Assembly (NCBI RefSeq): GCF_900116665.1
Contig: NZ_FPBK01000002.1
Span: 54,360 to 118,359 of the forward strand
Source of the DNA: Pustulibacterium marinum
Lineage (GTDB): Bacteria > Bacteroidota > Bacteroidia > Flavobacteriales > Flavobacteriaceae
DNA: 64,000 nt
Reading direction: 5' to 3'
Shown here: one piece after another, positions 25,207-34,694 of the stretch
Layout of the letters: each line of letters opens with the position of its first letter
Numbering within the stretch: position 1 is the stretch's first letter
The notes under the pieces: generated by a model
Database searches by the model: none
Told to the model about the DNA's origin: nothing
What the model saw: only the letters and a program-made list of their open reading frames with translations
Made by a program: the position numbers and the translations under genes

Positions 25207-26721
25207 ATGATTCAAACGCATTATATAAGTAGCAATATACTCGATTTATCAGAGATAAACGAAATAATTTCTGAAAAGAAGCAGTTGCAATTATCAGATG
25301 AAGCGAAGCTTTTAATTCAAAAATGTCGTACCTATCTGGATGATAAAATGAAAACGCATAAAGATCCTATTTATGGTATCAATACTGGGTTTGGATCGTT
25401 GTATAATGTGAAAATTTCATCAGAAAACTTAACCAAATTACAAGAGAATTTGGTGAAGTCACATGCTTGTGGAACCGGAGAACGTGTACCAAAAGAGGTG
25501 ATTAAATTAATGCTATTACTCAAAATACAATCATTGAGTTATGGATACAGTGCGGTACAATTGTCTACCGTAGAGCGTTTGATAGCTTTTTTTAATAACG
25601 ATGTTTTACCAGTTGTATACACGCAAGGTTCATTGGGCGCTTCGGGCGATTTGGCTCCTTTGGCACATTTGGCGTTACCATTGTTAGGTATTGGAGAAGT
25701 GTATGTAAATGGAGAAATTACCGATGCAGCCGTGCTGGAAGAGAAGTTTGGTTGGGAACCGATAACGCTACTATCTAAAGAAGGTTTAGCGCTATTAAAC
25801 GGAACTCAATTTATGAGTGCTTATGGTGTTTATTGTTTGTTGAAAGCCTATAAACTATCGTATCTAGCAGATTTTATTGGTACCATTTCATTGGAGGCTT
25901 TTGATGGAAGAAAGGAACCATTCTTTGCGCCTATTCATTTGATAAGACCGCATAGAGGACAAGTGAAAACAGCAGAAAGAATTTTAAAGTTCTTGGAGGG
26001 GAGTGAACTTATAGAACGTCCAAAACAGCATGTTCAAGATCCTTATTCTTTTAGATGTATTCCGCAAGTACATGGAGCTTCAAAAGATACGCTGGCTTTT
26101 GCTCGTAAAACGTTTAAAACTGAAATGAATTCAGTTACCGATAACCCAAATATATTTATCAAAGAAGATCAAATTATTTCCGGTGGAAATTTTCATGGTC
26201 AGCCTTTGGCGTTAGCTTTTGATTATTTGGGAATAGCAATGGCCGAACTAGGTAATATCTCGGAAAGAAGAACATTTCAATTGGTTTCCGGTTTGCGAGA
26301 ATTACCAGCATTTTTGGTAGATGATCCGGGAATCAATTCAGGATTTATGATTCCGCAATATACGGCTGCAAGTATTGTAAGCCAGAACAAACAATTGGCG
26401 ACTCCAAGCAGTGTAGATAGCATTGTTTCATCAAACGGACAAGAGGATCATGTGAGTATGGGGGCTAATGCCGCTACAAAATGTTTGAGAATTATAGATA
26501 ATTTAGAACGAATTCTAGCCATAGAATTGTTCAATGCATCACAAGCTATGCATTTTAGAAGACCTTTTAGAAGTTCTGAGCTTATTGAAAGTTTTCTAGA
26601 AGATTACATAAAAGAAGTACCGTTTGTGGAGCAAGATAGATTTCTTCATTTAGATATAGAAAAATCTATTTCGTTTATACAAAATAGAACTATTGAGATT
26701 ACTGAACTCTTTGAGAATTAA
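25207..26721 (+). CDS. hutH: Histidine ammonia-lyase
   Basis: ATG at 25207 (MIQTHY) fits the family better than the TTG at 25183. 504 residues with the MIO-forming triad Ala-Ser-Gly (145-147, GSLGASGDLAPLAHLALPLLG is the wider motif region), Tyr 57 (IYGINTGFG) and SHA at 85-87. The His in SHA matches histidine lyase more than tyrosine or phenylalanine lyases. It converts L-His to urocanate. The other hut genes are not here. The terminator stem begins inside the last codons. Confidence 0.9.
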   Translation: MIQTHYISSNILDLSEINEIISEKKQLQLSDEAKLLIQKCRTYLDDKMKTHKDPIYGINTGFGSLYNVKISSENLTKLQENLVKSHACGTGERVPKEVIKLMLLLKIQSLSYGYSAVQLSTVERLIAFFNNDVLPVVYTQGSLGASGDLAPLAHLALPLLGIGEVYVNGEITDAAVLEEKFGWEPITLLSKEGLALLNGTQFMSAYGVYCLLKAYKLSYLADFIGTISLEAFDGRKEPFFAPIHLIRPHRGQVKTAERILKFLEGSELIERPKQHVQDPYSFRCIPQVHGASKDTLAFARKTFKTEMNSVTDNPNIFIKEDQIISGGNFHGQPLALAFDYLGIAMAELGNISERRTFQLVSGLRELPAFLVDDPGINSGFMIPQYTAASIVSQNKQLATPSSVDSIVSSNGQEDHVSMGANAATKCLRIIDNLERILAIELFNASQAMHFRRPFRSSELIESFLEDYIKEVPFVEQDRFLHLDIEKSISFIQNRTIEITELFEN

Positions 26722-26738
26722 GAGTTCAGTAATTTTTT
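26698..26738. terminator. Terminator overlapping the end of hutH
   Basis: ATTACTGAACTCTT (26698-26711) pairs with AAGAGTTCAGTAAT (26720-26733), followed by T6. The left arm lies inside the hutH reading frame. It also serves the convergent gene. Confidence 0.88.
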
Positions 26739-27130
26739 ATTTTCAAAACTCTATTGATCCAGATGTAGGCACTCTTCTTATCGTGAAAAATCTTCATGTT
26801 CTTTTTATAGAAGAAATTTTCGATATTAAAATTAAAGAAGTCAATTTCTTTGGTTGAAACAATAGCCATCGCTTTTAGGTTGGTAAGGTTTCTTAAATAG
26901 AAATAGCACGTAGGATCTACAGTGTAAGATTGGTTTCTTAATGAGATATAGGCAAATGACTTATCTTTAAAATAAGTATTTGCAATGCTCATGAACTCAT
27001 TACACTTTTCTTTGTCGAAAACAACTCCTTCGTTTACAGTAGATAACATAAAATAGTCATAAATGTAAACAGTGGCATAATCCAACTTGTAGGTTGCTTC
27101 GACTTGAAGGTCGGAAATTGATGTTAACAT
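26726..27130 (-). CDS. Hypothetical protein, STAS/SpoIIAA-like size and pattern
   Basis: A 134-residue soluble protein. Alternating strands and helices (TYKLDYATVYIYDYFML, FAYISLRNQSYTVD, LKAMAIVS, NFNIENFFYKK, AYIWINRVL) resemble SpoIIAA/STAS-like proteins common in Flavobacteria, but no diagnostic residue was found. Single gene, 40 nt downstream of the RimK fusion gene in the same direction, so possibly cotranscribed with it. Confidence 0.65.
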   Translation of the reverse strand: MLTSISDLQVEATYKLDYATVYIYDYFMLSTVNEGVVFDKEKCNEFMSIANTYFKDKSFAYISLRNQSYTVDPTCYFYLRNLTNLKAMAIVSTKEIDFFNFNIENFFYKKNMKIFHDKKSAYIWINRVLKIKNY

Positions 27131-27170
27131 TTAAATGGTAATTAAGGGCATTTAAACTTACAAAAAAATC

Positions 27171-28550
27171 TTATGAATCAGTAGTCCATTTGACATTTTT
27201 TTCAATGGCTTTTATCATCATTGATGCAATATCTTTCTCAGTAGCTGTCTCTATTCCTTCTAAACCTGGTGAAGAATTCACTTCCAATAGTAATGGACCT
27301 TTAGATGATCTAATAATATCTACACCGGCAACTTTAAGTCCCATGGCTTTGGCTGCTTTTACTGCTATTTTCTTTTCTTCGGCAGTTACTTTTGCTATAG
27401 ATGCTGTTCCTCCAAGATGAATGTTAGCTCTAAATTCTCCTGGCAACGCTTCTCGCTGAATGGCTGCAACTACTTTTCCATCTATGACAAATAGACGAAG
27501 ATCTTTTCCACTTGCTTCTTTGATGAATTCTTGAACCAAAATGTTTGCTTTCAAACTCTTAAAAGCATTGATCACACTCTCTGCTGCTTTTTTAGTTTCG
27601 GCCAAAACAACTCCTTTTCCTTGTGTGCCTTCTAATAATTTTACAATTAGGGGAGAACCACCTACCATTTTAATAAGGTCTGTAGTATCAAGCGGAGAGT
27701 TCGCAAAACCTGTGGTAGGAATATGAACTCCGTTATTTAAAAGTAATTGTAATGAGTATAATTTATCTCTAGATTGTGTAATGGCATTAGAAGAGTTCAA
27801 ACTAAAAATGTTTAAAGCTTCAAATTGTCTTGTTAGTGCACAACCATAAAATGTCATACTAGGTCTAATTCTAGGAATTACAGCATCAAGATCATTGAGA
27901 ATTCTACCACCGCGATAATGCACTTCTGGTGTTTTTGCATCAAGTTTCATGTAACACTGAGCAATGTTTAAAAAGTACATCTCATGACCTAAACGTTCTC
28001 CCGCTTCCATGATTCTTTTGTTACTATACAAATCTGGATTACTGGCTAGAAGTCCAATCTTTAATCCTTTTCTCTCTACTTCTTTATTTTTATAAACTGA
28101 TTTTAGTTCATCATCATCAAGATCGCCTAAAAGAAAGCTACTTTCTGGGTCTACCAAAATTCTTCCCATCATGGCTTCTCTACCAAGTAGCATTCGGTAA
28201 CCCATAGAATCACGATTGGTAAGCGTCAATTCTATTTCCCAAATTTCATCTTCACCAATATGAAGAGAAGATTTAATTACATACCTATGTTCTTTGGTTC
28301 CAGTAGAACTTTTGATAACTCTTTTATCTGCAATAGGAGATTCACAATGAACTACGGTTTTTCCATTTGATTGCAACGGATATACATCATAGCGAACCCA
28401 ATGTTCACCATCTTTCACAAACGGTTCTATATTTACGGCGTGCAACGCAGATGTTTTTGCTCCACTATCTACACGTACTTTTATTGCAGGAATATTAATT
28501 TTAGGCAGCTTTACCCATTCTTCGCTACCAACAACAATTTTATCAATCAT
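27171..28550 (-). CDS. rimK: Retropepsin-like protease domain fused to a RimK-type ATP-grasp ligase
   Basis: A 459-residue two-domain protein. Residues ~1-150: the ATP-dependent zinc protease/retropepsin-like domain with RVDSGAKTSALHA (DxGA motif) and MLLGREAM. Residues ~160-455: RimK-type ATP-grasp with SRDKLYSLQLLL, GSPLIVKLLEGTQGKGV, LRLFVIDGKVVAAIQRE and LLEVNSSPGLEGIE. RimK adds glutamates to ribosomal protein S6 or makes poly-alpha-glutamate. In other bacteria the two domains are separate neighbouring genes, so fusion suggests that the protease acts on or with the ligase product. The substrate is unknown here. Confidence 0.9.
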   Translation of the reverse strand: MIDKIVVGSEEWVKLPKINIPAIKVRVDSGAKTSALHAVNIEPFVKDGEHWVRYDVYPLQSNGKTVVHCESPIADKRVIKSSTGTKEHRYVIKSSLHIGEDEIWEIELTLTNRDSMGYRMLLGREAMMGRILVDPESSFLLGDLDDDELKSVYKNKEVERKGLKIGLLASNPDLYSNKRIMEAGERLGHEMYFLNIAQCYMKLDAKTPEVHYRGGRILNDLDAVIPRIRPSMTFYGCALTRQFEALNIFSLNSSNAITQSRDKLYSLQLLLNNGVHIPTTGFANSPLDTTDLIKMVGGSPLIVKLLEGTQGKGVVLAETKKAAESVINAFKSLKANILVQEFIKEASGKDLRLFVIDGKVVAAIQREALPGEFRANIHLGGTASIAKVTAEEKKIAVKAAKAMGLKVAGVDIIRSSKGPLLLEVNSSPGLEGIETATEKDIASMMIKAIEKNVKWTTDS

Positions 28551-28661
28551 TTTAACAGAGTTTATCTTGTACGAAAATAAACAAAAAAGGATGTACGTAT
28601 CTTAATAGAACTATAAATAATTAAAAATGTTTAATTCGTTTGTATATAAAGTATTATCATG

Positions 28662-28690
28662 AAAAACGCCTCCGTTTGGAGGCGTTTTTT
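28662..28690. terminator. Strong intrinsic terminator
   Basis: AAAAACGCCTCC - GTTT - GGAGGCGTTTTTT. It lies downstream of the htrA-type gene on the minus strand and upstream of rimK. Confidence 0.9.
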
Positions 28691-28710
28691 AAAATGTATG
28701 TGCTGTATTT

Positions 28711-30111
28711 TTACAATAAATAACGTTCTTTTTCTCCTTTTTGATTGATCACAATTAAAAGGTTTCTTTGATAACCAGATGCATCATTGGAAATTGACTT
28801 CACATCTTCAATCGAGTTTACAGGATTGTTGTTGATGGAAATAATTACTTTTCCTTTCAGATCTAAATTCTGATTTTGATAGTAATTTGCTTCATCAGTA
28901 ATTTTTACTCCGCTATCTGTTTTGAATGCTTTCTGATCGGCTTTGGAAAGATTTTTTACTTTTAATCCAAGGCCAGCAATCACATAAGTGTTGTTTTTCA
29001 ACAAAGTAACCGAAGTGGTTTTTGTATCACCATCTCTTTCATAAGTTACATTAACTTTATCGTTTGGTCTTTTTGATGAAAGGTATCCCGTAAGATCAGC
29101 AAATTTTGAAATTTTGATGTTATCTATTTTTTTAATTACATCACCTTTTGTTAAACCGGCTTTATCTGCTCCAGATTCTTCTTCAACACCGGCAACATAA
29201 ACACCTTCCGTATTTTGAATTCCTAATTCTTCGGCGATATAAGAATTTAAACCGCTTCCTGTAATACCTAAAATACCTTTTTGAACGTTTCCATATTCTA
29301 AAATATCGTCTACTATTTTCTTCGCAATATTACTCGGTACAGCGAAAGAGTATCCTACGTAATTTCCGGTTTGTGAAGTGATGGCGGTATTAATACCTAT
29401 TAAATCTCCGGCTGTATTTACCAATGCTCCACCACTGTTACCAGGATTCACAGCAGCGTCGGTTTGAATAAACGATTGTACTTTATCATCATTCGGATTT
29501 AAATCTCTTGCTTTAGCACTGATGATACCTGCAGTTACGGTAGATGTAAGATTAAAAGGATTACCAACAGCTAAAACCCATTCACCAATTTGGGTATTGT
29601 CTGAATCACCAAACGCTAAATAAGGTAATTTTTCATCGGCATCTATTTTAATAAGAGCAATATCAGAATTTGGGTCAGTACCCACTAGCGTTGCTTTGTA
29701 ACTTTTATTGTTGTTTAATGTTACTTCCAATTCAGAAGCATTGTCTACCACGTGATTATTGGTAACAATATATCCGTCAGGAGAAATAATAACTCCAGAT
29801 CCTGTGCCTACTTGTGCTCTTTGAGTTCCTCCGTTTCCATAAAAGAAATCAAAAACGGAATTAGGACTAGATTGTGCAATAGTGGTATTTTTAACGTGAA
29901 CTACGGCGTGTACCGTCTTATTTGCGGCATTTGTAAAACCTTCTTCGTCAAGGGCGGCTGGCGGCGGGGTATTAAAACTTGTGGTAAATGTGTTGACAGG
30001 GGTGTTTTGTTCGCTAATGATATAATCTTTTTCTAAGAACAATTTGTAAGAACCAAGGGTGATGGCTCCTCCTAAAATAGCAACACTCAGCATACTTAAA
30101 AACTTTTTCAT
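28711..30111 (-). CDS. HtrA/DegP-family periplasmic serine protease
   Basis: A 466-residue protein: signal/anchor (1-25), trypsin-like domain with His 120 (VTNNHVVD), Asp 150 (NSDIALIKI) and Ser 226 (NPGNSGGAL), then two PDZ domains (~255-345 and ~370-465). It matches the DegP/DegQ group, which degrades or refolds misfolded envelope proteins. Monocistronic with its own terminator. I cannot tell DegP from DegQ. Confidence 0.93.
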   Translation of the reverse strand: MKKFLSMLSVAILGGAITLGSYKLFLEKDYIISEQNTPVNTFTTSFNTPPPAALDEEGFTNAANKTVHAVVHVKNTTIAQSSPNSVFDFFYGNGGTQRAQVGTGSGVIISPDGYIVTNNHVVDNASELEVTLNNNKSYKATLVGTDPNSDIALIKIDADEKLPYLAFGDSDNTQIGEWVLAVGNPFNLTSTVTAGIISAKARDLNPNDDKVQSFIQTDAAVNPGNSGGALVNTAGDLIGINTAITSQTGNYVGYSFAVPSNIAKKIVDDILEYGNVQKGILGITGSGLNSYIAEELGIQNTEGVYVAGVEEESGADKAGLTKGDVIKKIDNIKISKFADLTGYLSSKRPNDKVNVTYERDGDTKTTSVTLLKNNTYVIAGLGLKVKNLSKADQKAFKTDSGVKITDEANYYQNQNLDLKGKVIISINNNPVNSIEDVKSISNDASGYQRNLLIVINQKGEKERYLL

Positions 30112-30272
30112 TTGCTTTCTATTTTATATTAATACTGTATTTAAAATGTTATTTTCTTTCTTTTTAACACCTAAAATTATTCCATTATTATGCTCACTTT
30201 TCAACTTTAACCACATTTTAACAATGGAAAAAGCGCTCTAAAAAATGTATATTTGCGACAATATTACATCCT

Positions 30273-31052
30273 ATGAAACTCACATTTTATAAATACCAAG
30301 GAACAGGAAACGATTTTGTTATGATAGACAATCGTGATAAAATATTTCCTGTAGAAAATACACAACTTGTAAATCAGCTCTGCGATCGCCGTTTTGGCAT
30401 TGGTGCAGATGGACTTATTTTATTAGAGAATGATGAAAATGTTGATTTTAAAATGGTGTATTACAATGCCGACGGAAATCAAAGTACAATGTGTGGAAAC
30501 GGAGGGAGATGTTTGGTAGCGTTTGCCAATTTCTTGGGAGTAATTCAACAAAAAGCAACTTTTAACGCTATTGATGGTTTGCACTATGCGGAAGTGCATG
30601 GTGAAGAGGTGAAGTTACAAATGATTGATGTAGATGGCATTCAGGTTTTTGATGATTACACATTTTTAAATACAGGTTCTCCACACCATGTAGCTATCGT
30701 AGAAAATATTGAAAATTATGATGTTTTTTCAAACGGAAAACGAATTAGAAATGGAGCACCTTATTTTGAAGAAGGAACCAATGTAAATTTCGTAGAAAAA
30801 ATGTCAGCTGACAGTTTTTCAGTAAGAACATATGAGCGTGGGGTAGAAGATGAAACCTATTCTTGTGGAACCGGCGTTACTGGAGTTGCTATAGCGATGC
30901 ACAAAACTGGAGTTACAGAAGCTAACGAAGTAACGCTGAAAACTCCCGGAGGTAATTTAAAAGTTAGTTTTGAAACGGAGGGTGAAGTTTATAAGAATGT
31001 TTTTCTACAGGGGAAAGCCACCTATGTTTTTAAAGGAGAAATTACATGCTAG
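30273..31052 (+). CDS. dapF: Diaminopimelate epimerase
   Basis: A 259-residue protein with the two catalytic Cys: Cys 74 in MCGNGGRC and Cys 198 in YSCGTGVTG. It interconverts LL- and meso-diaminopimelate for lysine and peptidoglycan. First of three genes joined by 7-nt and 4-nt overlaps (dapF, GNAT, mltG), an arrangement that links cell-wall precursor and cell-wall cleavage functions. Confidence 0.95.
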   Translation: MKLTFYKYQGTGNDFVMIDNRDKIFPVENTQLVNQLCDRRFGIGADGLILLENDENVDFKMVYYNADGNQSTMCGNGGRCLVAFANFLGVIQQKATFNAIDGLHYAEVHGEEVKLQMIDVDGIQVFDDYTFLNTGSPHHVAIVENIENYDVFSNGKRIRNGAPYFEEGTNVNFVEKMSADSFSVRTYERGVEDETYSCGTGVTGVAIAMHKTGVTEANEVTLKTPGGNLKVSFETEGEVYKNVFLQGKATYVFKGEITC

Positions 31053-31567
31053 CACTCAAAGGTAAATACTGTTATTTAAGAGCTTTGGAACCCGAGGATT
31101 TGGAGTTTCTCTATTATGTAGAAAACGATGAATTGGTTTGGGAAGTGAGCGAAACAGTTACGCCCTATTCTCGTTTTGTACTAAAACAGTATTTAGAAAA
31201 TAGTCATAGAGATATTTACGATGTAAAACAATTGCGTTTAGCCATCGTTTCACAAAATGACCAATTAGCGGGTTTTATTGATCTGTTTGATTTTGATCCA
31301 AAAAATGCAAGAGTAGGAGTAGGTATTATTGTTGCTGAAATGTTTCGAGGGCAAGGATTGGCAAAGGAAGCTTTAGCAATGATTACCAATTACTGCTTTC
31401 AAAAATTGAATCTGCATCAAGTGTATGCAAATATTACTGAAGACAATCTTGCTAGTAAAAAGTTATTTGAAAGTCAGGATTTTGAATTATTTGGTGTAAA
31501 GAAAGATTGGATTTTTTCCGAAGGAAAGTATAAGAACGAATTATTTTATCAGAAAATAAAAGAATGA
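31046..31567 (+). CDS. GNAT N-acetyltransferase
   Basis: A 173-residue acetyltransferase of the RimJ/RimL-like type: LRALEPEDLEFLYYVEND, then the acetyl-CoA loop VGVGIIVAEMFRGQGLAKEAL (R-G-x-G-x-A) and the C-terminal helix region ITEDNLASKKLFESQDFE. Substrate unknown. It overlaps dapF by 7 nt and mltG by 4 nt, so it is translated with them. Confidence 0.85.
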   Translation: MLALKGKYCYLRALEPEDLEFLYYVENDELVWEVSETVTPYSRFVLKQYLENSHRDIYDVKQLRLAIVSQNDQLAGFIDLFDFDPKNARVGVGIIVAEMFRGQGLAKEALAMITNYCFQKLNLHQVYANITEDNLASKKLFESQDFELFGVKKDWIFSEGKYKNELFYQKIKE

Positions 31568-32601
31568 ATTTAAAGAAATTAGTCGCTATTGTAGCGGTTT
31601 TAGGTTTGGTTGCATGTAGTTATTTTGTATACGTGATCTATAGTTGGTTGTTTGTTTCCAATACCAATTTTAACAACGAATATGCCGAAATCTATATTCC
31701 TACCAATGCCACCTATGCAGACGTAAAAGAGCAGTTAACTCCATTGTTGAAAGATGTAGATGCCTTTCGTCAAGTAGCTAATAAAAAAGGATATACTTCC
31801 AATATCAAAGCTGGAAAATATAGAATTCAAAAGGGTATGAACAATAATCAAATTGTGAATACACTAAGAAGCGGAAATATTCCGGTGAATGTATCATTTA
31901 ATAATCAAGATACGGCAGAAAAATTAGCCGGAAGAATAGCGGTTCAGATTGAGGCAGACAGTGCTTCTTTGGTGACTGCTATGAAAGATACCGATTTTCT
32001 AACTGAAAATGGTTTTACAGAAGCCACCTATCTTTCCATGTACATTCCAAATACCTATGAATTCTTTTGGAATACAGATAGCGAAGGTTTTAGAAATAGA
32101 ATGCAGAAAGAATATGAAAAATTTTGGACAGCCGATAGAAAATCGAAAGCGGCTGAGCTCAATCTTTCACCAACCGAGGTAATGACTTTAGCTTCGATTG
32201 TTCAAAAAGAAACTGCTAAGACAAATGAACGCAAGCGTGTTGCGGGCGTTTATTTAAATCGATTAAAATCTGGAATGTTATTACAAGCAGATCCTACCGT
32301 GATTTATGCTGTGAAGGATAGAAATGCAGATTTTGATACAATTATCAAGCGTGTAGTGTACGAACATCTAAATGTAGATTCTCCATACAATACTTACAAA
32401 TATGCAGGGTTACCACCGGGACCAATTGCTATGCCCGATATTTCTTCTATAGATGCAGTTTTGAATCCAGAAAAGCATGATTATTACTATTTTGTAGCTG
32501 ATACTAAGAACTTTGGCTATCATAAATTTTCAAAAACCTTAGCTCAGCATAATAGAAATGCAGCTAAATATCATGCATGGGTTAGCAAGCAAGGCTACTA
32601 A
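31564..32601 (+). CDS. mltG: Endolytic peptidoglycan transglycosylase MltG
   Basis: A 345-residue YceG-like protein with one N-terminal membrane segment (~6-28), a LysM-like region (~45-110) and the catalytic domain. Glu 216 in SIVQKET is the expected catalytic residue, followed by VYLNRLKSGMLLQADPT and YNTYKYAGLPPGPI. MltG cuts nascent glycan strands at the membrane and sets their length. Last of the dapF unit. Confidence 0.95.
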   Translation: MNLKKLVAIVAVLGLVACSYFVYVIYSWLFVSNTNFNNEYAEIYIPTNATYADVKEQLTPLLKDVDAFRQVANKKGYTSNIKAGKYRIQKGMNNNQIVNTLRSGNIPVNVSFNNQDTAEKLAGRIAVQIEADSASLVTAMKDTDFLTENGFTEATYLSMYIPNTYEFFWNTDSEGFRNRMQKEYEKFWTADRKSKAAELNLSPTEVMTLASIVQKETAKTNERKRVAGVYLNRLKSGMLLQADPTVIYAVKDRNADFDTIIKRVVYEHLNVDSPYNTYKYAGLPPGPIAMPDISSIDAVLNPEKHDYYYFVADTKNFGYHKFSKTLAQHNRNAAKYHAWVSKQGY

Positions 32602-32669
32602 TAAAGCTAGTTTTCGAATTTAAGAGAATGATAAAGTTTCAGTTTCGGTGTTAATCATCGTTAATATTG

Positions 32670-32697
32670 CCGTTAAATTGGAGTTAACGGTATTTTT
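32670..32697 (+). terminator. Terminator after mltG
   Basis: CCGTTAA (32670-32676) and TTAACGG (32684-32690) with a 7-nt loop, then TATTTTTTT. Confidence 0.8.
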
Positions 32698-32888
32698 TTA
32701 ACATTTTAAGTCATTGTTGAAAATTAAGATATTCTCAGTGTTAGGAGTATTTTGTTAAGGAAATGTCATAAAAAACTCATATTCGTATTGTTTATCATAT
32801 AAAAAACACCTTTTTTTTGTTTTAATATAACTTTAACTATCTGTTTTTCAGTAAAATAAAAAGAGTATATATTTGTCCCCACAAAATT

Positions 32889-32944
32889 CTGAATAGAATA
32901 GCTATATAAAATATGATTTTTTAAGCTATTTACCAAATATTCAG
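32889..32944 (+). promoter_or_regulatory. Nested inverted repeats in a 5' leader
   Basis: Outer stem CTGAATA (32889-32895)/TATTCAG (32938-32944) encloses AATAGCT (32897-32903)/AGCTATT (32924-32930). The structure ends 14 nt before the ATG at 32959 and could cover the ribosome-binding region. The rest of the 32602-32958 spacer is AT-rich, with nothing else seen. Confidence 0.45.
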
Positions 32945-32958
32945 AGAAAACAAATTAT

Positions 32959-33627
32959 ATGAGAAATGGAATAGTAAAAATTACCTTTTTTCTATTAGCA
33001 GTTGTATTCATTTGTGTAGGCTATGTAGCAAAAGATAAAATTATGCTACGAAAAAAGGAGGAGAAAGTTGCTATTGTTTTTGAACAACCAGATTCGTTAT
33101 CAATGACGAAAGCAATGTTTCCAAAGATCACTACTTCCCAACCAGTAATTAAAAACAAAATTACCCCGCCTTTTATAGGCAAATCTTTCACAGGTTTTAA
33201 AGAAGCTTTAGGATATAAAGAATCCCGTGGAAATTATTTTATTGTAAACCAATTAGGATACTTAGGAAAGTATCAGTTTGGAGCTAACACGTTAAGTGCT
33301 TTTGGTATTAGAGATACTCAAAAGTTTTTAAATAGCCCAGAACTACAAGAGAAGGTTTTTTTAGCATATATGTCGCGTAACAAGGCAATTCTTAAAAATG
33401 AAATAGCCAAGTATACAGGAAAAACAATTGGAGGCGTTCTAGTAACAGAATCAGGATTGTTGGCAGCAGCGCACTTAGGTGGAGCAGGAAATGTTAAAAG
33501 ATATTTGAGAACCAACGGAGCTACTCGTTTTAAAGACGCTAATGGAGCATCTGTAAGGTTCTATATGAAAAAGTTTAGCGGATATGATGTTTCGTTTATC
33601 AAATCAGACAGATACGCTAAAATTTAA
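32959..33627 (+). CDS. Membrane-anchored lysozyme-like (transglycosylase) protein
   Basis: A 222-residue protein with an N-terminal membrane segment (~6-24) and a lysozyme-fold domain from ~80: FKEALGYKESRGNYFIVNQLGYLGKYQFG, where KES gives the probable catalytic Glu and the G-x-YQFG segment follows as in SLT/phage-type muramidases, and ends LLAAAHLGGAGNVKRYL. It should cleave peptidoglycan from the outer face of the inner membrane. Monocistronic. Confidence 0.8.
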   Translation: MRNGIVKITFFLLAVVFICVGYVAKDKIMLRKKEEKVAIVFEQPDSLSMTKAMFPKITTSQPVIKNKITPPFIGKSFTGFKEALGYKESRGNYFIVNQLGYLGKYQFGANTLSAFGIRDTQKFLNSPELQEKVFLAYMSRNKAILKNEIAKYTGKTIGGVLVTESGLLAAAHLGGAGNVKRYLRTNGATRFKDANGASVRFYMKKFSGYDVSFIKSDRYAKI

Positions 33628-33652
33628 AAGTTCATTTACCCAAGGAATGTGG

Positions 33653-33687
33653 AAGGGAATAGTTTGTAAAGCTATTCCCTTTTTTTA
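33653..33687. terminator. Bidirectional terminator
   Basis: AAGGGAATAG (33653-33662) and CTATTCCCTT (33672-33681), then T run, between convergent genes. Confidence 0.88.
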
Positions 33688-33702
33688 TTTCGTATATAAA
33701 AT

Positions 33703-34587
33703 TTAATGAATAGTGATGGAATAACTCACTTCATTGATTCCACCCGGTTCAAGAGTTTGGTTGGCTTCCTTAGTTGTAAAATCACCATCTGTTTGTGCGT
33801 TATCAGTAATTCCAAGCCAAGGTTCTAAGCATACAAAATTACCTTCCGTTTTTGCCCAAATTCCTAAATAATCAAAATCATCATAAGAAACAGTCACTAC
33901 AGGACCTTTTGTTTCGTGTGCCAGCGATACTGATTTTGATTTAAGATTTTTAAAAATGAGCGCATCATCTTTAAAAAGATCATGTTGTAGGCGTAACACT
34001 TTATCTTCATTCAACATGGGAGCAGTTTCTCCAGATTGTAACCCGTTGTTGTCTAACAGATAGGTGACATCCGTCTCCGGTTTTTCAAAATCAATTAAAT
34101 AATCAGTATACGCTTCTTCTTCATAAACTGGACATTTGAAAGCTGGATGACCACCAACTGAATAGTACATGGTTTCGTCTCCTAAATTTTCAATTTTATG
34201 ATGAACTTGAATTGTGTTTTCAGTTAAAGTAAATGTGATTCTAAAATCAAATTGAAAAGGATATATACTTAAAGAATCTTTTGAATACGTATACCTAAAC
34301 GTAACACTTTCTTCAGATTGTTTTTCAATCTTTAAATTCTCGTTATGTCGAATGAAACCATGTTTTGGTGTATAGTATTTTTCACCTTTGTAAAGAAAAT
34401 GCTTGTCTTTTAAACTTCCAATAATAGGAAAAAGTACAGGTGCATGGCTTCCCCAAACGTCTGGGTTAGCATCCCACATGAATTCTGTACCATCATTATT
34501 TTTAATACTCGAAATTTCAGCTCCTTCAGTTTTAATAATTACAGAGAGTGAATTATTAGATAAGGCAATTTTTTTTGGAGTTTTCAT
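33703..34587 (-). CDS. Aldose 1-epimerase-family protein (LacX-like)
   Basis: A 294-residue soluble protein. Conserved pieces of the galactose-mutarotase fold: AEISSIKNNDGTEFMWDANP, PVLFPIIGSLKD, TPKHGFIRHN, VGGHPAFKCP (catalytic His region) and FVCLEPWLGITD (with catalytic Glu). LacX-type members act on hexose or hexose-6-phosphate anomers; exact substrate unknown. Monocistronic. Confidence 0.88.
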   Translation of the reverse strand: MKTPKKIALSNNSLSVIIKTEGAEISSIKNNDGTEFMWDANPDVWGSHAPVLFPIIGSLKDKHFLYKGEKYYTPKHGFIRHNENLKIEKQSEESVTFRYTYSKDSLSIYPFQFDFRITFTLTENTIQVHHKIENLGDETMYYSVGGHPAFKCPVYEEEAYTDYLIDFEKPETDVTYLLDNNGLQSGETAPMLNEDKVLRLQHDLFKDDALIFKNLKSKSVSLAHETKGPVVTVSYDDFDYLGIWAKTEGNFVCLEPWLGITDNAQTDGDFTTKEANQTLEPGGINEVSYSITIH

Positions 34588-34694
34588 GAACTTTATATGA
34601 AAATGTTAGTAAAAATGAATAATTGGTAATTATCTATACTTAGTAAGTAATTTCACCAATTATGGGTTATATTTAAGATTAAAATTAGTAAAAA

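Noticed and set aside
25207-26721. Tyrosine ammonia-lyase for flexirubin pigment
   Set aside because: The SHA motif fits histidine lyase, and no polyene or flexirubin genes are adjacent.
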